Assembly: GCA_003762715.1 (NCBI GenBank) | Contig: RIBJ01000030.1 | Coordinates: forward strand, 62,001-126,000 | From: Muribaculaceae bacterium Isolate-104 (HZI) | GTDB taxonomy: Bacteria; Bacteroidota; Bacteroidia; Bacteroidales; Muribaculaceae | Reading direction: 5' to 3' | DNA length: 64,000 nt | Shown: positions 32,843 to 42,683 of the stretch, one piece after another | Numbering within the stretch: position 1 is the stretch's first letter | Layout: every line of letters begins with the position of its first letter | Position numbers and translations under genes: made by a program | The notes under the pieces: model-generated | Seen by the model: only the letters and a program-made list of their open reading frames with translations | Database searches by the model: none | What the model was told of the DNA's origin: nothing

Positions 32843-34891
32843 TCAGAGAAGTTTTACTGAGCGGGATATGAATTCTGACAGCTCTGAGCCTTTCAGCAGC
32901 CCGTTGGCGAGCAACGCAAGGTCAATAGTCTGCTTGACAAGTGGTTGGGTAGACGCGTATGACGCAATCTCTTTTTCGCTTTCCTTGCGGTTGTGGGTGG
33001 CTGTTTCCTCCAGGCTTTTGATTTGGTTTTCCTCTTCTTCGGTAGGCTTGCCATCCTTTGCCGCTTTGCGTATTTCGGCGATTTTTTCGTTGTTTTCGTT
33101 TATAATCGCGTTCATAGGCACAATCCGGGGCATTATTTCGGCATCGGCGCTTTCAATAATCTTCTTGATTACCGGCTGCTCGGTGTTGACTATGAGGTTG
33201 TAGCTGTCAGGCAGCTCGCCGTAGAAGCTCATTCCGGGCTGCATTGCAGCCATGTCTTTCATGCGCCGCATATATTCGCTCTGGGTGATGAGTACGGGGT
33301 TAGCTTCGGGCGACAGTGCCTCAAAAGAAACTATGAACTCTGCTTTTTCTATTTTGGGCAACTGGCTTCTGAACAGGGTGGAGAGCATTGCCCGTTTGTC
33401 GCTTGCCATTTCTACAGCCTTGCGGTCGGAGGAGGGGATAAGGTTGTCGATGACATCTGAGTCGACTCTGACAAACCGCGCTTTTTCAAGTTTGCTTTCG
33501 AGCAGACCAATAAAGTGGCTGTCAAGCTGTCCGTCCATCTGCAAAACGTTGTAGCCTCTGTCGGTGGCGGTTTTTATGTAGGAGTACTGAGCCACGGGGT
33601 CTGTTGTGTACAGGTACACCACATTGCCGTCTTTGTCGGTCTGAGTTGATTCGATGAGGGTGCGGTACTCGTCAAGGGTGAAGTGTTTGCCTTCGGTGTC
33701 TTTGATCAATACGAATTTCATGGCTGCCTCGCAGAATTTTTCATCCGTCAGCATGCCGTATTCTATGAATATGCGTATGTCGTCCCACTTTTTCTCGAAG
33801 TCGGGGCGGTCGTTTTTGAAAATCTCTTCAAGGCGCGATGCCACTTTTTTGGTTATGTAGCCTGATATTTTTTTGACAGCGGTGTCGCTCTGAAGATATG
33901 ATCTGGATACATTCAGGGGTATGTCGGGTGAGTCTATGACTCCTTGCAGCAGCATCATGAATTCAGGTACCACACCCTCTACGGAGTCGGTTACATAAAC
34001 CTGGTTGCAGTACAGCTGTATTCTGTTTTTGGTAATTTCGAAATTGTTCTTGATTTTGGGAAAGAACAGAATGCCGGTAAGGTTGAAAGGGTAGTCGACA
34101 TTGAGGTGAATCCAGAACAAGGGGTCTTCCTGTCCGGGGTACAGCTCATGGTAGAAGTTGCGGTAGTCTTCGTCTGTGAGCGATGCCGGTTTCTTGGTCC
34201 AAGTGGGTTCGGTGTTGTTCACCACTTTGTCGCGGTCGGTGTCGGTCATCTTGCCGTCTTTCCATTCCTGTTCTTTGCCGCTCACGACAGGCACGGGCAG
34301 AAACCGGCAATATTTTTTGAGCAGTGAGTCTATTTCGCTCTGTTGCAGGAATTTTTTATTTTCGTCGTCAATGTACAGTATAATGTCTGTACCGCGTGTG
34401 CTCTTGTCAGCTGGCTCCATTGTGTATTCCGGTGAGCCGTCACACTCCCATTTCACTGCTTCTGCGCCCTCTTTGTATGAAAGCGAGCGAATTTCCACTT
34501 TTTTAGCCACCATGAAGGCTGAGTAGAAGCCGAGTCCGAAATGACCTATGATGGCGTTTGCATTATCCTTGTATTTCTCAAGAAACTCCTCGGCACCGGA
34601 AAACGCTATCTGGTTTATGTATTTTTCAATGTCTTCGGCTGTCATTCCTATGCCGTGGTCGCTTACAGTGAGGGTGCCCGCATCGGGGTCGACAGTCACT
34701 TTGACATTCATTTCGCCGAGCTCGCCTTTGTACTCTCCGAATGAGGCGAGAGTCTTGAGTTTCTGAGTGGCGTCAATTGCATTGCTCACAAGCTCGCGCA
34801 GAAAAATCTCGTGGTCGGAATAAAGAAATTTCTTGATTACGGGGAATATATTTTCAGTAGTAACCCCGATAGTTCCTTTTTGAGTGCTCAT
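32843..34891 (-). CDS. htpG: Molecular chaperone HtpG (Hsp90)
   Basis: This is a 682-residue cytosolic Hsp90. The N-terminal GHKL ATPase contains ELVSNAIDATQKL, DHGIGMTAEDI and GHFGLGFYSAFMVA. The middle domain includes NRIQLYCNQVYVTD and the catalytic-loop region SRSYLQSD. The C-terminal dimerisation domain ends at SVKLL. Eukaryotic-type MEEVD is absent, as in all bacterial HtpG. Length is in the range of Bacteroidetes orthologues. It lies downstream of clpC on the same strand but is separated from it by a terminator-like hairpin, so it probably has its own promoter. Confidence 0.97.
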   Translation of the reverse strand: MSTQKGTIGVTTENIFPVIKKFLYSDHEIFLRELVSNAIDATQKLKTLASFGEYKGELGEMNVKVTVDPDAGTLTVSDHGIGMTAEDIEKYINQIAFSGAEEFLEKYKDNANAIIGHFGLGFYSAFMVAKKVEIRSLSYKEGAEAVKWECDGSPEYTMEPADKSTRGTDIILYIDDENKKFLQQSEIDSLLKKYCRFLPVPVVSGKEQEWKDGKMTDTDRDKVVNNTEPTWTKKPASLTDEDYRNFYHELYPGQEDPLFWIHLNVDYPFNLTGILFFPKIKNNFEITKNRIQLYCNQVYVTDSVEGVVPEFMMLLQGVIDSPDIPLNVSRSYLQSDTAVKKISGYITKKVASRLEEIFKNDRPDFEKKWDDIRIFIEYGMLTDEKFCEAAMKFVLIKDTEGKHFTLDEYRTLIESTQTDKDGNVVYLYTTDPVAQYSYIKTATDRGYNVLQMDGQLDSHFIGLLESKLEKARFVRVDSDVIDNLIPSSDRKAVEMASDKRAMLSTLFRSQLPKIEKAEFIVSFEALSPEANPVLITQSEYMRRMKDMAAMQPGMSFYGELPDSYNLIVNTEQPVIKKIIESADAEIMPRIVPMNAIINENNEKIAEIRKAAKDGKPTEEEENQIKSLEETATHNRKESEKEIASYASTQPLVKQTIDLALLANGLLKGSELSEFISRSVKLL

Positions 34892-34940
34892 ATATTATGA
34901 ATGAATTTGGTTTTCTATTGTACTATAACAATTGAGCAAA

Positions 34941-34971
34941 AAAAATGCCACATTGACAATGTGACATTTTT
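34941..34971 (-). terminator. Hairpin between clpC and htpG
   Basis: AAAAATGCCACATTG and CAATGTGACATTTTT pair with one mismatch, and read on the minus strand the stem ends in U. It probably terminates clpC. Confidence 0.65.
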
Positions 34972-35005
34972 ATAGTGTGGCGGTGTGTACCTGACTGACA
35001 TGATG

Positions 35006-37561
35006 TCAGTCGGCGGGTTTGATTTTTGTGGTTATTTTGTTCTGTTCCTTGTCAAAACCTACTTCAATATGGTCGCCTGCAGAGAGTTCTCCTGAAATTA
35101 TGAATTCCGCGAGTTCGTCCTCGAGGTACTTCTGAATGGCTCTCTTCAGTGGTCTGGCGCCGAACTGCACGTCGTAGCCTCTTTCGGCAATGAAGTTTTT
35201 CGCATCGTCAGATATTGAAAGCGAGTAGCCGAGCGAGTCTATGCGTTTGTAGAAACCGGCGAGTTCAATGTCTATAATCTTGAATATCGATTCCTTTTCA
35301 AGCTGGTCAAACATCACAATGTCGTCTATTCGGTTTAGAAACTCCGGCGAAAAGGCTTTGTTGAGGGCTTTCTGCAGCACACCGTGCGAGTATTCCTTGT
35401 CAATGGCGCGGGTTGTGAAGCCTACGCCTGAACCGAAATCCTTGAGCTGTCGGGTGCCGATGTTGGAGGTCATTATAATAATGGTGTTTTTGAAGTCGAC
35501 CCGGCGTCCGAGGCTGTCGGTCAGGCGTCCTTCGTCCATGACCTGCAGCAGCAGGTTGAACACATCCGGATGAGCTTTTTCGATTTCATCGAGCAGTACC
35601 ACGGAGTAGGGGCGACGACGCACTTTTTCAGTAAGCTGTCCGCCCTCTTCGTAGCCGACATATCCGGGAGGGGCTCCGACAAGGCGGCTCACTGTGAATT
35701 TCTCCATGAATTCGCTCATGTCAATCCGTATAAGTGTCTCAGCCGAGTCAAACAGGTATTCGGCAAGTTTTTTTGCAAGATGAGTCTTGCCGACACCGGT
35801 TGGCCCGAGGAACATGAATGTGCCTATCGGTTTGTTCGGGTCCTTGAGCCCTATACGGTTACGCTGTATGGCTTTTACTATCTTTTCTATGGCGTTGTCC
35901 TGTCCGATAATCATGTCTTTGAGTCTCGGAGCCATTTCTTTGAGTCTGCGACCTTCGGCTTCTGCAATACGTTGTACAGGCACGCCTGTCATCATAGCCA
36001 CCACTTCGGCAACCTTGTCTTCGTCAACAGTCTCGCGATGGGAGTTCAAATGCTCTTCCCATTTGTTTTTTGCCTCGTCAAGTTCCCGGCGCAGGTTCTG
36101 TTCTTTGTCTCTGAACGCTGCGGCGCTTTCGAAGTCCTGCGACTGGGCGGCCTTGAGTTTGGACTGACCGGCTTCCTCAATGGCTTTTTCTATGTTCTCA
36201 ATCTCCTCCGGCACAGTTATGTTTGTCAGATGGACACGCGACCCGGCTTCATCAAGGGCATCTATTGCCTTGTCGGGGAAGTTGCGGTCGGTGAGGTAGC
36301 GTTCGGTGAGACTTACACAGGCCTTGAGGGCTTCTTCTGTGTAGTTTACGTTGTGGTGGCTCTCGTATTTATCCTTTATGTTGAGGAGAATCTGCATGGT
36401 TTCCTCTGCGGTAGTTGGCTCCACGGTCACTTTCTGGAAGCGGCGTTCAAGCGCTCCGTCCTTTTCGATGTTTTTGCGGTATTCGTCAAGCGTGGTGGCT
36501 CCTATGCACTGGATTTCACCTCTTGCAAGCGCCGGTTTCAACATGTTTGCGGCATCCATGGCTCCTGCGGAGTTTCCGGCGCCGACTATGGTGTGCAGCT
36601 CGTCAATGAAGAGTATGACATCTTTGTTTTTGGCGAGTTCCGTGAGTATCGCCTTGATGCGTTCCTCGAACTGCCCTCTGTACTTTGTTCCTGCTACAAG
36701 CGATGCCATGTCGAGCGACACAACTCTTTTGTCGAACAGTACACGAGAAACCTTACGCTGCACGATTCTCAGCGCAAGTCCCTCAACGATAGCCGATTTT
36801 CCTACACCCGGCTCTCCTATCAGCACGGGGTTGTTTTTTTTGCGGCGGCTGAGTATCTGGGCAAGGCGTTCAATTTCGGTTTCACGCCCCACAACGGGGT
36901 CCAGTCGGTTTTCTTCGGCGGCTTTTGTCATGTCGATGCCGAACTTGTCAAGCACGGGGGTGTCGTTGCCGCGTCTTGAAGCGGAGGTCTGCCTGGAGTC
37001 GGCAGACGAAGGCTCGGCAGGTCGTTTTGACGGACCGAAAGGCTGTTCTGCCTCATCGTCGTCCTCGTCCTCTCCGGAGAATCCGGCTCCCATACGCGGC
37101 GCGTCTGCCACATTGGAAAGCAGGCTGTACAGCGAGTCGTATGTCACACCGGCGTTGCGGAATGCGTCCATGTACGCAAGGTTCTGTATGTCGGCATTAT
37201 GGAAAAGGGCGAGCAGCAGGTGCTCGGAGTCCACAGTGTCGCTGCGCAGCATCCTTGCTTCCAGCACGCTGAGCTTTATGAGTCTGTTTGACATGTCGCT
37301 GACTGACACCTGGGCGGCAGAGGCATCGCCGTAAGTGTTCAGGGCTTCTTCAAAAAGGTATTTGTCAAGGTTCTGCTGCAGCGCGTATGCCGAAGAGCTT
37401 GTGGCGGCTTTTTCTATGAGCCTGAAACCTTTGCTGTCGGAGTCGCTTATCAGAGCCATGAGCAGGTGTTCAGGCTGAATCACAGCCACATTGTGGCGCA
37501 GTGCCTGCTTGGTGCTGTCTGCGAGAACTTTTTTTAATTCGGGTGAAAAGTTGGTATCCAT
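35006..37561 (-). CDS. clpC: ATP-dependent Clp protease ATP-binding subunit, ClpC/ClpA type
   Basis: This 851-residue Hsp100 unfoldase has a Clp-N double repeat (about residues 1-150) and a low-complexity acidic linker (DEDDDEAEQPFGPSKR). The first AAA+ domain has Walker A GEPGVGKSAI and VILFIDELHTIVGAG. A middle domain carries a UVR-like segment (ESAAAFRDKEQNLRRELDEAK). The second AAA+ domain has GPTGVGKTHLAKKLAEYLF and SVVLLDEIEKAHPDVF. It feeds unfolded substrates to ClpP, which is not in this window. The middle domain places it with ClpC rather than ClpB. Confidence 0.95.
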   Translation of the reverse strand: MDTNFSPELKKVLADSTKQALRHNVAVIQPEHLLMALISDSDSKGFRLIEKAATSSSAYALQQNLDKYLFEEALNTYGDASAAQVSVSDMSNRLIKLSVLEARMLRSDTVDSEHLLLALFHNADIQNLAYMDAFRNAGVTYDSLYSLLSNVADAPRMGAGFSGEDEDDDEAEQPFGPSKRPAEPSSADSRQTSASRRGNDTPVLDKFGIDMTKAAEENRLDPVVGRETEIERLAQILSRRKKNNPVLIGEPGVGKSAIVEGLALRIVQRKVSRVLFDKRVVSLDMASLVAGTKYRGQFEERIKAILTELAKNKDVILFIDELHTIVGAGNSAGAMDAANMLKPALARGEIQCIGATTLDEYRKNIEKDGALERRFQKVTVEPTTAEETMQILLNIKDKYESHHNVNYTEEALKACVSLTERYLTDRNFPDKAIDALDEAGSRVHLTNITVPEEIENIEKAIEEAGQSKLKAAQSQDFESAAAFRDKEQNLRRELDEAKNKWEEHLNSHRETVDEDKVAEVVAMMTGVPVQRIAEAEGRRLKEMAPRLKDMIIGQDNAIEKIVKAIQRNRIGLKDPNKPIGTFMFLGPTGVGKTHLAKKLAEYLFDSAETLIRIDMSEFMEKFTVSRLVGAPPGYVGYEEGGQLTEKVRRRPYSVVLLDEIEKAHPDVFNLLLQVMDEGRLTDSLGRRVDFKNTIIIMTSNIGTRQLKDFGSGVGFTTRAIDKEYSHGVLQKALNKAFSPEFLNRIDDIVMFDQLEKESIFKIIDIELAGFYKRIDSLGYSLSISDDAKNFIAERGYDVQFGARPLKRAIQKYLEDELAEFIISGELSAGDHIEVGFDKEQNKITTKIKPAD

Positions 37562-37738
37562 CAGTGCGTTAAGCTAAATTCTGAATAAATGGTGAAGCGT
37601 ATAATGCTGTTTGTGGCTTCGTAACGGTGCTGTTGCAATAAGCGTGCCAAACCGGCTGCCGCACATATAATATATATTATTAACACACAAAAAACATTTC
37701 TTGCTCACCAAAATTACAATAAATTGCAAAATAATGCG

Positions 37739-37746
37739 TATCTTTG
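37739..37746 (+). promoter_or_regulatory. Candidate -7 box for gyrA
   Basis: TATCTTTG about 94 nt upstream of gyrA. The rest of the 37562-37839 spacer is A/T rich, with no other element recognised. Confidence 0.55.
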
Positions 37747-37839
37747 TATGATATTTAACAGAGCCACGGGCGCATTCATGTGCAAGCCGCATTTAATGGT
37801 ATACGCTCCGGCTACAGAGTATAATGACTGTTTTTCAAT

Positions 37840-40419
37840 ATGATAGAAGAAGACAACATTCAAAGAATCGACATTGAAAAAGAAATGAAGTCGGCGTATA
37901 TCGACTACTCCATGTCTGTAATCGTGTCGCGTGCGCTCCCTGATGTGCGCGACGGTCTCAAGCCGGTGCACCGCAGGGTGTTGTTCGGTATGAACGAGAT
38001 GGGTAATACGTCGGACCACCCTTACAAGAAGTCTGCGAACTGCGTGGGTGAGGTTATGGGTAAATATCACCCTCACGGAGACTCGTCTATCTACGGCACA
38101 GTGGTGCGTCTTGCCCAGCCATGGGCGCTTCGCTACACACTTGTCGACGGACATGGAAACTTCGGCTCTGTGGACGGTGACGGCGCGGCGGCGATGCGTT
38201 ACACCGAGGTGCGCCTCAAACGTATCGGCGAAGAGATGCTGAGCGACATAGAAAGCGACACGGTAGACTTTCAGCCCAACTATGACAATACCCGCCGCGA
38301 GCCGGTGGTATTGCCCACAAGGTTTCCCAATCTGCTTGTCAACGGTGCGAGCGGTATCGCCGTGGGTATGGCTACAAATATTCCCCCCCACAATCTTACT
38401 GAAAGCATCAACGCCTCTATAGCGCTGATAGACAATCCGGAAATCACGATACCCGAGCTGATGGAGCACATCAAGGCTCCCGATTTCCCCACAGGCGGCA
38501 TTATCTACGGCTATAACGGCGTGAAAGACGCTTTTGAAACCGGTCGCGGACGTATAGTCATACGAGCCAAGGCTGAGATTGAGCAGGAAGCCAACCATGA
38601 GAATATCGTGGTGACCGAGATTCCCTACAATGTCAACAAAGCACTCCTTGTTAAATATATATCGGAACTGATAAACGAGAAGAAGCTGGACGGCATCGCA
38701 GGCATCCATGACTTCAGCAACTACAAGGGCATGCGCATTGTCATTAAGGTGAAGAGCGATGCAAACGCCAATGTGGTTCTGAACAAGCTCTACAAGATGA
38801 CTCAGATGCAGTCGTCGTTCAGCGTAAACAATGTAGCGCTGGTAAACGGACGTCCGCGCACTCTGAATCTCAAGGAGATACTTCAGGCGTTTGTCGACCA
38901 CAGACACGATGTGGTGATACGCCGCACAAAATTCGAACTCGGCAAGGCTCAGGAGCGCGCCCACATACTGGAGGGTCTGATAATAGCTTCGCAGAATATC
39001 GACGAGGTAATATCGATTATACGCGCAAGTGCTTCTGCCGAAGATGCCAAAGAGAAACTCACAGCCCGTTTCGGTCTCAGCGACGCGCAGACCACCGCAA
39101 TCGTAGAGATGCGCCTGAAACAGCTTACCGGACTGGAGCAGGACAAACTGCGTCAGAACTATGATGAGGTTATGGCTGAAATACGCCGTCTCGAAGAGAT
39201 TCTGAACGACGATTCAGTGTGTCGTGAGCTTATAAAGAGCGAACTTGCCGAGGTGCGTGACAAATACGGCGATGCCCGCATGACATCGATTGACTACACC
39301 GCCGGCGACTTCAACGCGGAGGATTTCTATGCCGACGACGATATGATTATTACAATAAGTCATTTCGGCTACATCAAGCGTACTCCTCTGTCGGAATTCA
39401 GAGCGCAGCACCGTGGCGGTGTGGGCGCGCGCGGCAGCAATACCCGCGACGAAGACTTTATCGAGCACATCTACCCCGCGTCGATGCACAACTACATGCT
39501 GTTCTTCACCAGCAAGGGCAGGTGCTACTGGCTCAAGGTATATGAGATACCCGAAGGTGCCAAAAACAGCAAGGGCAGAGCTATACAGAACCTGCTCAAC
39601 ATTGACTCCGATGATTCGGTGAACGCGTTTATCCGTGTCAAAGGGCTTGACGACAAAGAATTTGTCACATCGCACAACCTTGTGTTCTGTACCCGTAACG
39701 GTGTCATAAAGAAAACAAGCCTCGAGGCATACTCCCGTCCGAGGTCAAACGGTGTCAACGCCATTGTAATCCGCGAGGGCGATCAGCTGATATCTGTCGA
39801 GCTGACCGACGGCAACTCCGAAATATTGATGGCAAACCGCAACGGACGCGCTATCCGCTTCCATGAAAGCAAAGTCAGAGAGATGGGACGTGTGAGCGCC
39901 GGTGTGCGCGGCATGACTCTCGATGACGAAAACGATGCTGTAGTGGGCATGATATGCATGAGTTCCGACAGCGTCAACAATGTCATGGTGATTTCTGAAA
40001 ACGGATTCGGCAAGCGCTCGCCCCTTGAGGATTATAGAATCACAAACCGAGGCGGCAAGGGTGTCAAGACTCTTAACGTCACCGACAAGACAGGCAGACT
40101 TGTGGCTATAAAGAGTGTGAATGACGAAAACGACCTTGTCATAATAAACAAGAGCGGCATAACACTCCGCATCCGCGTGGCTGATATCCGGGTAATGGGC
40201 AGAGCCACCCAGGGCGTGCGTCTGATAAATCTCGGCAAGCGCGGCGACTCTATAGCATCTGTGTGCTGTGTTGACACCGACCCCGAAGAGGAAGCGGACA
40301 AGGAGCTGATTGAACTCCAGGAGGAGGCGGCAGCTGCAAGCGCCGAAGAGGTTGTTGAAGAAATAACCGAAGAGGATGTTGTCGAGGAAGACCCCGAGGC
40401 AACAGAAGATGAAGAATAA
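37840..40419 (+). CDS. gyrA: DNA gyrase subunit A
   Basis: This 859-residue type IIA topoisomerase subunit introduces negative supercoils together with GyrB. The N-terminal breakage-reunion domain has the active-site tyrosine in AAAMRYTEVRL and the quinolone-determining region HPHGDSSIYGTVVRLAQPW. It has serine at the position of E. coli Ser83 and glycine at that of Asp87. The C-terminal pinwheel has about six blades. The GyrA box is in the form QHRGGVGARGS, which distinguishes it from ParC. An acidic tail (EEVVEEITEEDVVEEDPEATEDEE) ends the protein. A TPR gene follows after 32 bp. Confidence 0.96.
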   Translation: MIEEDNIQRIDIEKEMKSAYIDYSMSVIVSRALPDVRDGLKPVHRRVLFGMNEMGNTSDHPYKKSANCVGEVMGKYHPHGDSSIYGTVVRLAQPWALRYTLVDGHGNFGSVDGDGAAAMRYTEVRLKRIGEEMLSDIESDTVDFQPNYDNTRREPVVLPTRFPNLLVNGASGIAVGMATNIPPHNLTESINASIALIDNPEITIPELMEHIKAPDFPTGGIIYGYNGVKDAFETGRGRIVIRAKAEIEQEANHENIVVTEIPYNVNKALLVKYISELINEKKLDGIAGIHDFSNYKGMRIVIKVKSDANANVVLNKLYKMTQMQSSFSVNNVALVNGRPRTLNLKEILQAFVDHRHDVVIRRTKFELGKAQERAHILEGLIIASQNIDEVISIIRASASAEDAKEKLTARFGLSDAQTTAIVEMRLKQLTGLEQDKLRQNYDEVMAEIRRLEEILNDDSVCRELIKSELAEVRDKYGDARMTSIDYTAGDFNAEDFYADDDMIITISHFGYIKRTPLSEFRAQHRGGVGARGSNTRDEDFIEHIYPASMHNYMLFFTSKGRCYWLKVYEIPEGAKNSKGRAIQNLLNIDSDDSVNAFIRVKGLDDKEFVTSHNLVFCTRNGVIKKTSLEAYSRPRSNGVNAIVIREGDQLISVELTDGNSEILMANRNGRAIRFHESKVREMGRVSAGVRGMTLDDENDAVVGMICMSSDSVNNVMVISENGFGKRSPLEDYRITNRGGKGVKTLNVTDKTGRLVAIKSVNDENDLVIINKSGITLRIRVADIRVMGRATQGVRLINLGKRGDSIASVCCVDTDPEEEADKELIELQEEAAAASAEEVVEEITEEDVVEEDPEATEDEE

Positions 40420-40451
40420 ACCTTAACAATAATTCAAACAAACCGACAATT

Positions 40452-41681
40452 ATGAAAAAGTTTAGCCTTTTAGGCATTTGCCTTTTCGGAGCATTTGCAC
40501 TTTCGGCTCAGACAGAAGTTATGAAAGAGGTTGAGCAGGCATTGAAGGGTGCCAACCCGGACTATGCTGCCGCGTTGGCAAAAATCAAGCCCGCCCTCAC
40601 TGACGAAACCACGAAAAACGACCCTCTCGCCTGGAAACTCGCGGGTCAGGCCAACGAAGGTATCTACGACTCATTCTTCAAGCAGATGATGCTTGGCTCC
40701 GAGCTGTCAAACGATGACAAGAAAAAAGCGGGTACAGCTCTGCTTGAATGCTACAACGACTATCTCACCGCAATCCCGATGGACCAGCACCCCGACAAAA
40801 AAGGCGTGATGAAGCCCGGCAAGCTGGTAAAAGGAATGGTGAAGACACTCAGCGACAACTATCCCCACCTCCAGAGAGCAGGTGTGCTTCTCTTCGAGGC
40901 AGGCGACTACAACGGAGCCTACGATGTCTGGGAAATGTATGTGAACGTGCCTCAGAATCCGGTTCTCGGCAACAACGCGCCTAAGGCTGACCCCGACACC
41001 GCTGTGGGTCAGATAATGTACTATCAGCTGCTTTCAGCTCTTTCTGCAAATGAAAACAAGAAAGCCCTCGACAAGGTGGAGCCCATTATCAAGAGCGGCT
41101 ACAACAACATTGACACCTATGTCTACGGCATCGAAGCAGCTCGCCGTCTCAACGACAGCATCGCCATGTACGAGCTTGCAAAGCGCGGCTATGAAAAATA
41201 TGGCACTGAAAACATTTCGTTCATCGGCGAGCTTATCAACGATCGTCTTAACAAAGAAGATTTCGCAGGCTGTGAAACTCTTGTTGCTGAAGCGATAGCG
41301 GCAACTCCCGACACCAATACCGTAATCAAGAGCCAGCTTTATGATATTCTCGGCATTGTGTACGAGCAGCAGAACAACGACGCAAAAGCCATTGAAAACC
41401 TCAATAAAGCTATTGAGCTCAGTCCCAAAACAGCTAAAAACTACTATGACCTTGCCCGTATCATCTACAATCAGGCTGTGAAACTTGATGAAACAGTTGA
41501 AACAGAAGAACAGCGTAAGGCAGAAGTAGACCCCAAACTTCTCGAAGCTGCAAAATACTTTGAGAAAGCTTACTCGCTTGACTCTGAAAACCTCGATAAG
41601 ATTCCCAACATCCTCTACCGTCTCTACTACCGTCTCGGCGACGGCTACCAGGACAAGGCAGAAGAGTGGAGCAACAAATAA
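40452..41681 (+). CDS. Secreted TPR-repeat protein
   Basis: This 409-residue exported protein has a signal peptide (MKKFSLLGICLFGAFALSAQ). Several TPR helix pairs follow, clearest at about residues 290-345 (DILGIVYEQQNNDAKAIENLNKAIELSPKTAKNYYDLARIIYNQAVKL) and before the C-terminus (AAKYFEKAYSLDSENLDKIPNILYRLYYRLGDGY). TPR proteins scaffold protein complexes. The partner is unknown and the location is probably periplasmic. It lies 32 bp after gyrA and may be read through from it, with a strong terminator behind. Confidence 0.85.
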   Translation: MKKFSLLGICLFGAFALSAQTEVMKEVEQALKGANPDYAAALAKIKPALTDETTKNDPLAWKLAGQANEGIYDSFFKQMMLGSELSNDDKKKAGTALLECYNDYLTAIPMDQHPDKKGVMKPGKLVKGMVKTLSDNYPHLQRAGVLLFEAGDYNGAYDVWEMYVNVPQNPVLGNNAPKADPDTAVGQIMYYQLLSALSANENKKALDKVEPIIKSGYNNIDTYVYGIEAARRLNDSIAMYELAKRGYEKYGTENISFIGELINDRLNKEDFAGCETLVAEAIAATPDTNTVIKSQLYDILGIVYEQQNNDAKAIENLNKAIELSPKTAKNYYDLARIIYNQAVKLDETVETEEQRKAEVDPKLLEAAKYFEKAYSLDSENLDKIPNILYRLYYRLGDGYQDKAEEWSNK

Positions 41682-41702
41682 CGGTATTATATATACTAAG
41701 GT

Positions 41703-41738
41703 GTGCCTGGCAGTATTCCTGTCAGGCACTTTTTTTTT
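41703..41738 (+). terminator. Rho-independent terminator after TPR gene
   Basis: GTGCCTGGCAG pairs with CTGTCAGGCAC around a 5-nt loop and is followed by a run of nine T. Confidence 0.9.
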
Positions 41739-41821
41739 GACCGTCTGTTAAATTTGATGAACCGGCAGACCTTTTCGCGCCGATAGTGTTATATAAGTAA
41801 AACGTATTTAAACTTACTATT

Positions 41822-41995
41822 ATGAAAGCACTGTTAGTTTTAGCCGTAATCTTCGCTCTTGTAGGAGCCGGCTGTATGGTTGCCACTCTTTTCACCGCAG
41901 GCAGCAATCTGGTTCTATTGTCCATAGGAGGCGGTCTCGCTCTCGTCGCATTTGTGCTGGCATATCTGGCATACCTCGGCAAATCAACGAAATAA
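41822..41995 (+). CDS. Small two-helix membrane protein
   Basis: This 57-residue hydrophobic protein begins MKALLVLAVIFALVGAGCMV. It has two predicted transmembrane helices (about residues 2-24 and 29-52) and the tail YLGKSTK. It sits alone between two hairpins, 140 bp after the TPR gene, which supports an independent small gene. No obvious TAnnTTTG box is seen just upstream. No family is recognised. Confidence 0.65.
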   Translation: MKALLVLAVIFALVGAGCMVATLFTAGSNLVLLSIGGGLALVAFVLAYLAYLGKSTK

Positions 41996-42020
41996 GCCTT
42001 GAACAGACTCTTGATACACA

Positions 42021-42052
42021 GCAGGGACGCATTATGCTCAATGCGTCCCTGC
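42021..42052 (+). terminator. Hairpin after small membrane gene
   Basis: A perfect 13-bp stem (42021-42033 with 42040-42052) around a 6-nt loop, followed by a mixed T-rich stretch. Confidence 0.7.
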
Positions 42053-42069
42053 CGTTGTTTGCTCCACCC

Positions 42070-42100
42070 TTGCACCAAACGGCTATTTTTATTACTTTTG
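42070..42100 (+). promoter_or_regulatory. Promoter of DUF1599 gene
   Basis: TTG at 42070-42072 and TACTTTTG at 42093-42100 with 20 nt between them. Confidence 0.55.
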
Positions 42101-42131
42101 CGGAGTTAAACCATTGTCCACCGGTATACAT

Positions 42132-42683
42132 ATGACACCGAAAGATACAAATGCCCAGTTTGAGGCGGCGATGAATACTTGCCGAGATATTTTTGAAAAA
42201 AAACTGCGCGATTACGGCGCCTCCTGGCGAATCATGCGCCCGCAATCAATTACCGACCAGATTTTTATCAAGGCAAAACGCATACGGTCGCTTGAGGTCA
42301 AAGGTCATTCAATGGTGGGCGAAGGCATCCTTCCTGAGTTCATGGCTATTGTCAACTATGGTATCATAGGGCTTATACAGCTGGAGCTTGGTTGGGCAGA
42401 CACCGTGGATGTCACTGCCGACAAAGCCATGACTCTGTATGACAGATTTGCTCGGCAGTCTGCCGAGCTTATGAAAGCCAAAAATCATGACTATGACGAG
42501 GCATGGCGCGGCATGAGAGTAAACTCGTACACAGACTTCATACTGACAAAAGTGGAACGCATAAAGGAAATCGAAGACAACTGCGGCAACACAATCGTTT
42601 CAGAAGGGGTCGACTCCAATTACCTCGACATAATAAACTATGCGGTTTTCGGTATAATCAAACTCACTGAAGACAATGGCTGA
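42132..42683 (+). CDS. DUF1599 domain protein (nucleotide-modification-associated type)
   Basis: This 183-residue protein consists of two similar halves. Each has a K-(L/N)-x-DYxx-(S/A)WR-x-MR-x-x-S-x-TD motif (KKLRDYGASWRIMRPQSITDQIFIKAKRIRSLE and KNHDYDEAWRGMRVNSYTDFILTKVERIKEIE). A later EG-(I/V)-xxx-xx-x-I-(V/I)-NY segment closes each half. This duplicated pattern is that of DUF1599. The family is predicted to act on nucleotides, but no activity is known to me. The ATG at 42132 is chosen over a TTG at 42114. It overlaps the next gene by 8 bases, implying coupled translation. Confidence 0.85.
   Translation: MTPKDTNAQFEAAMNTCRDIFEKKLRDYGASWRIMRPQSITDQIFIKAKRIRSLEVKGHSMVGEGILPEFMAIVNYGIIGLIQLELGWADTVDVTADKAMTLYDRFARQSAELMKAKNHDYDEAWRGMRVNSYTDFILTKVERIKEIEDNCGNTIVSEGVDSNYLDIINYAVFGIIKLTEDNG

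Noticed and set aside
35570-36979. Long open frame antisense to clpC (469 codons)
   Set aside because: It mirrors codon bias of the clpC gene on the other strand; composition is unlike a real protein and clpC is unambiguous.
38048-38110. Possible quinolone-resistance change in GyrA (Gly at the Asp87 position)
   Set aside because: I believe glycine at this position is usual in Bacteroides-type GyrA and the serine at position 83 is retained, so it is not evidence of a resistance mutation.
37714-38964. 416-codon frame antisense to gyrA
   Set aside because: Shadow of the gyrA coding frame; gyrA motifs are intact on the plus strand.
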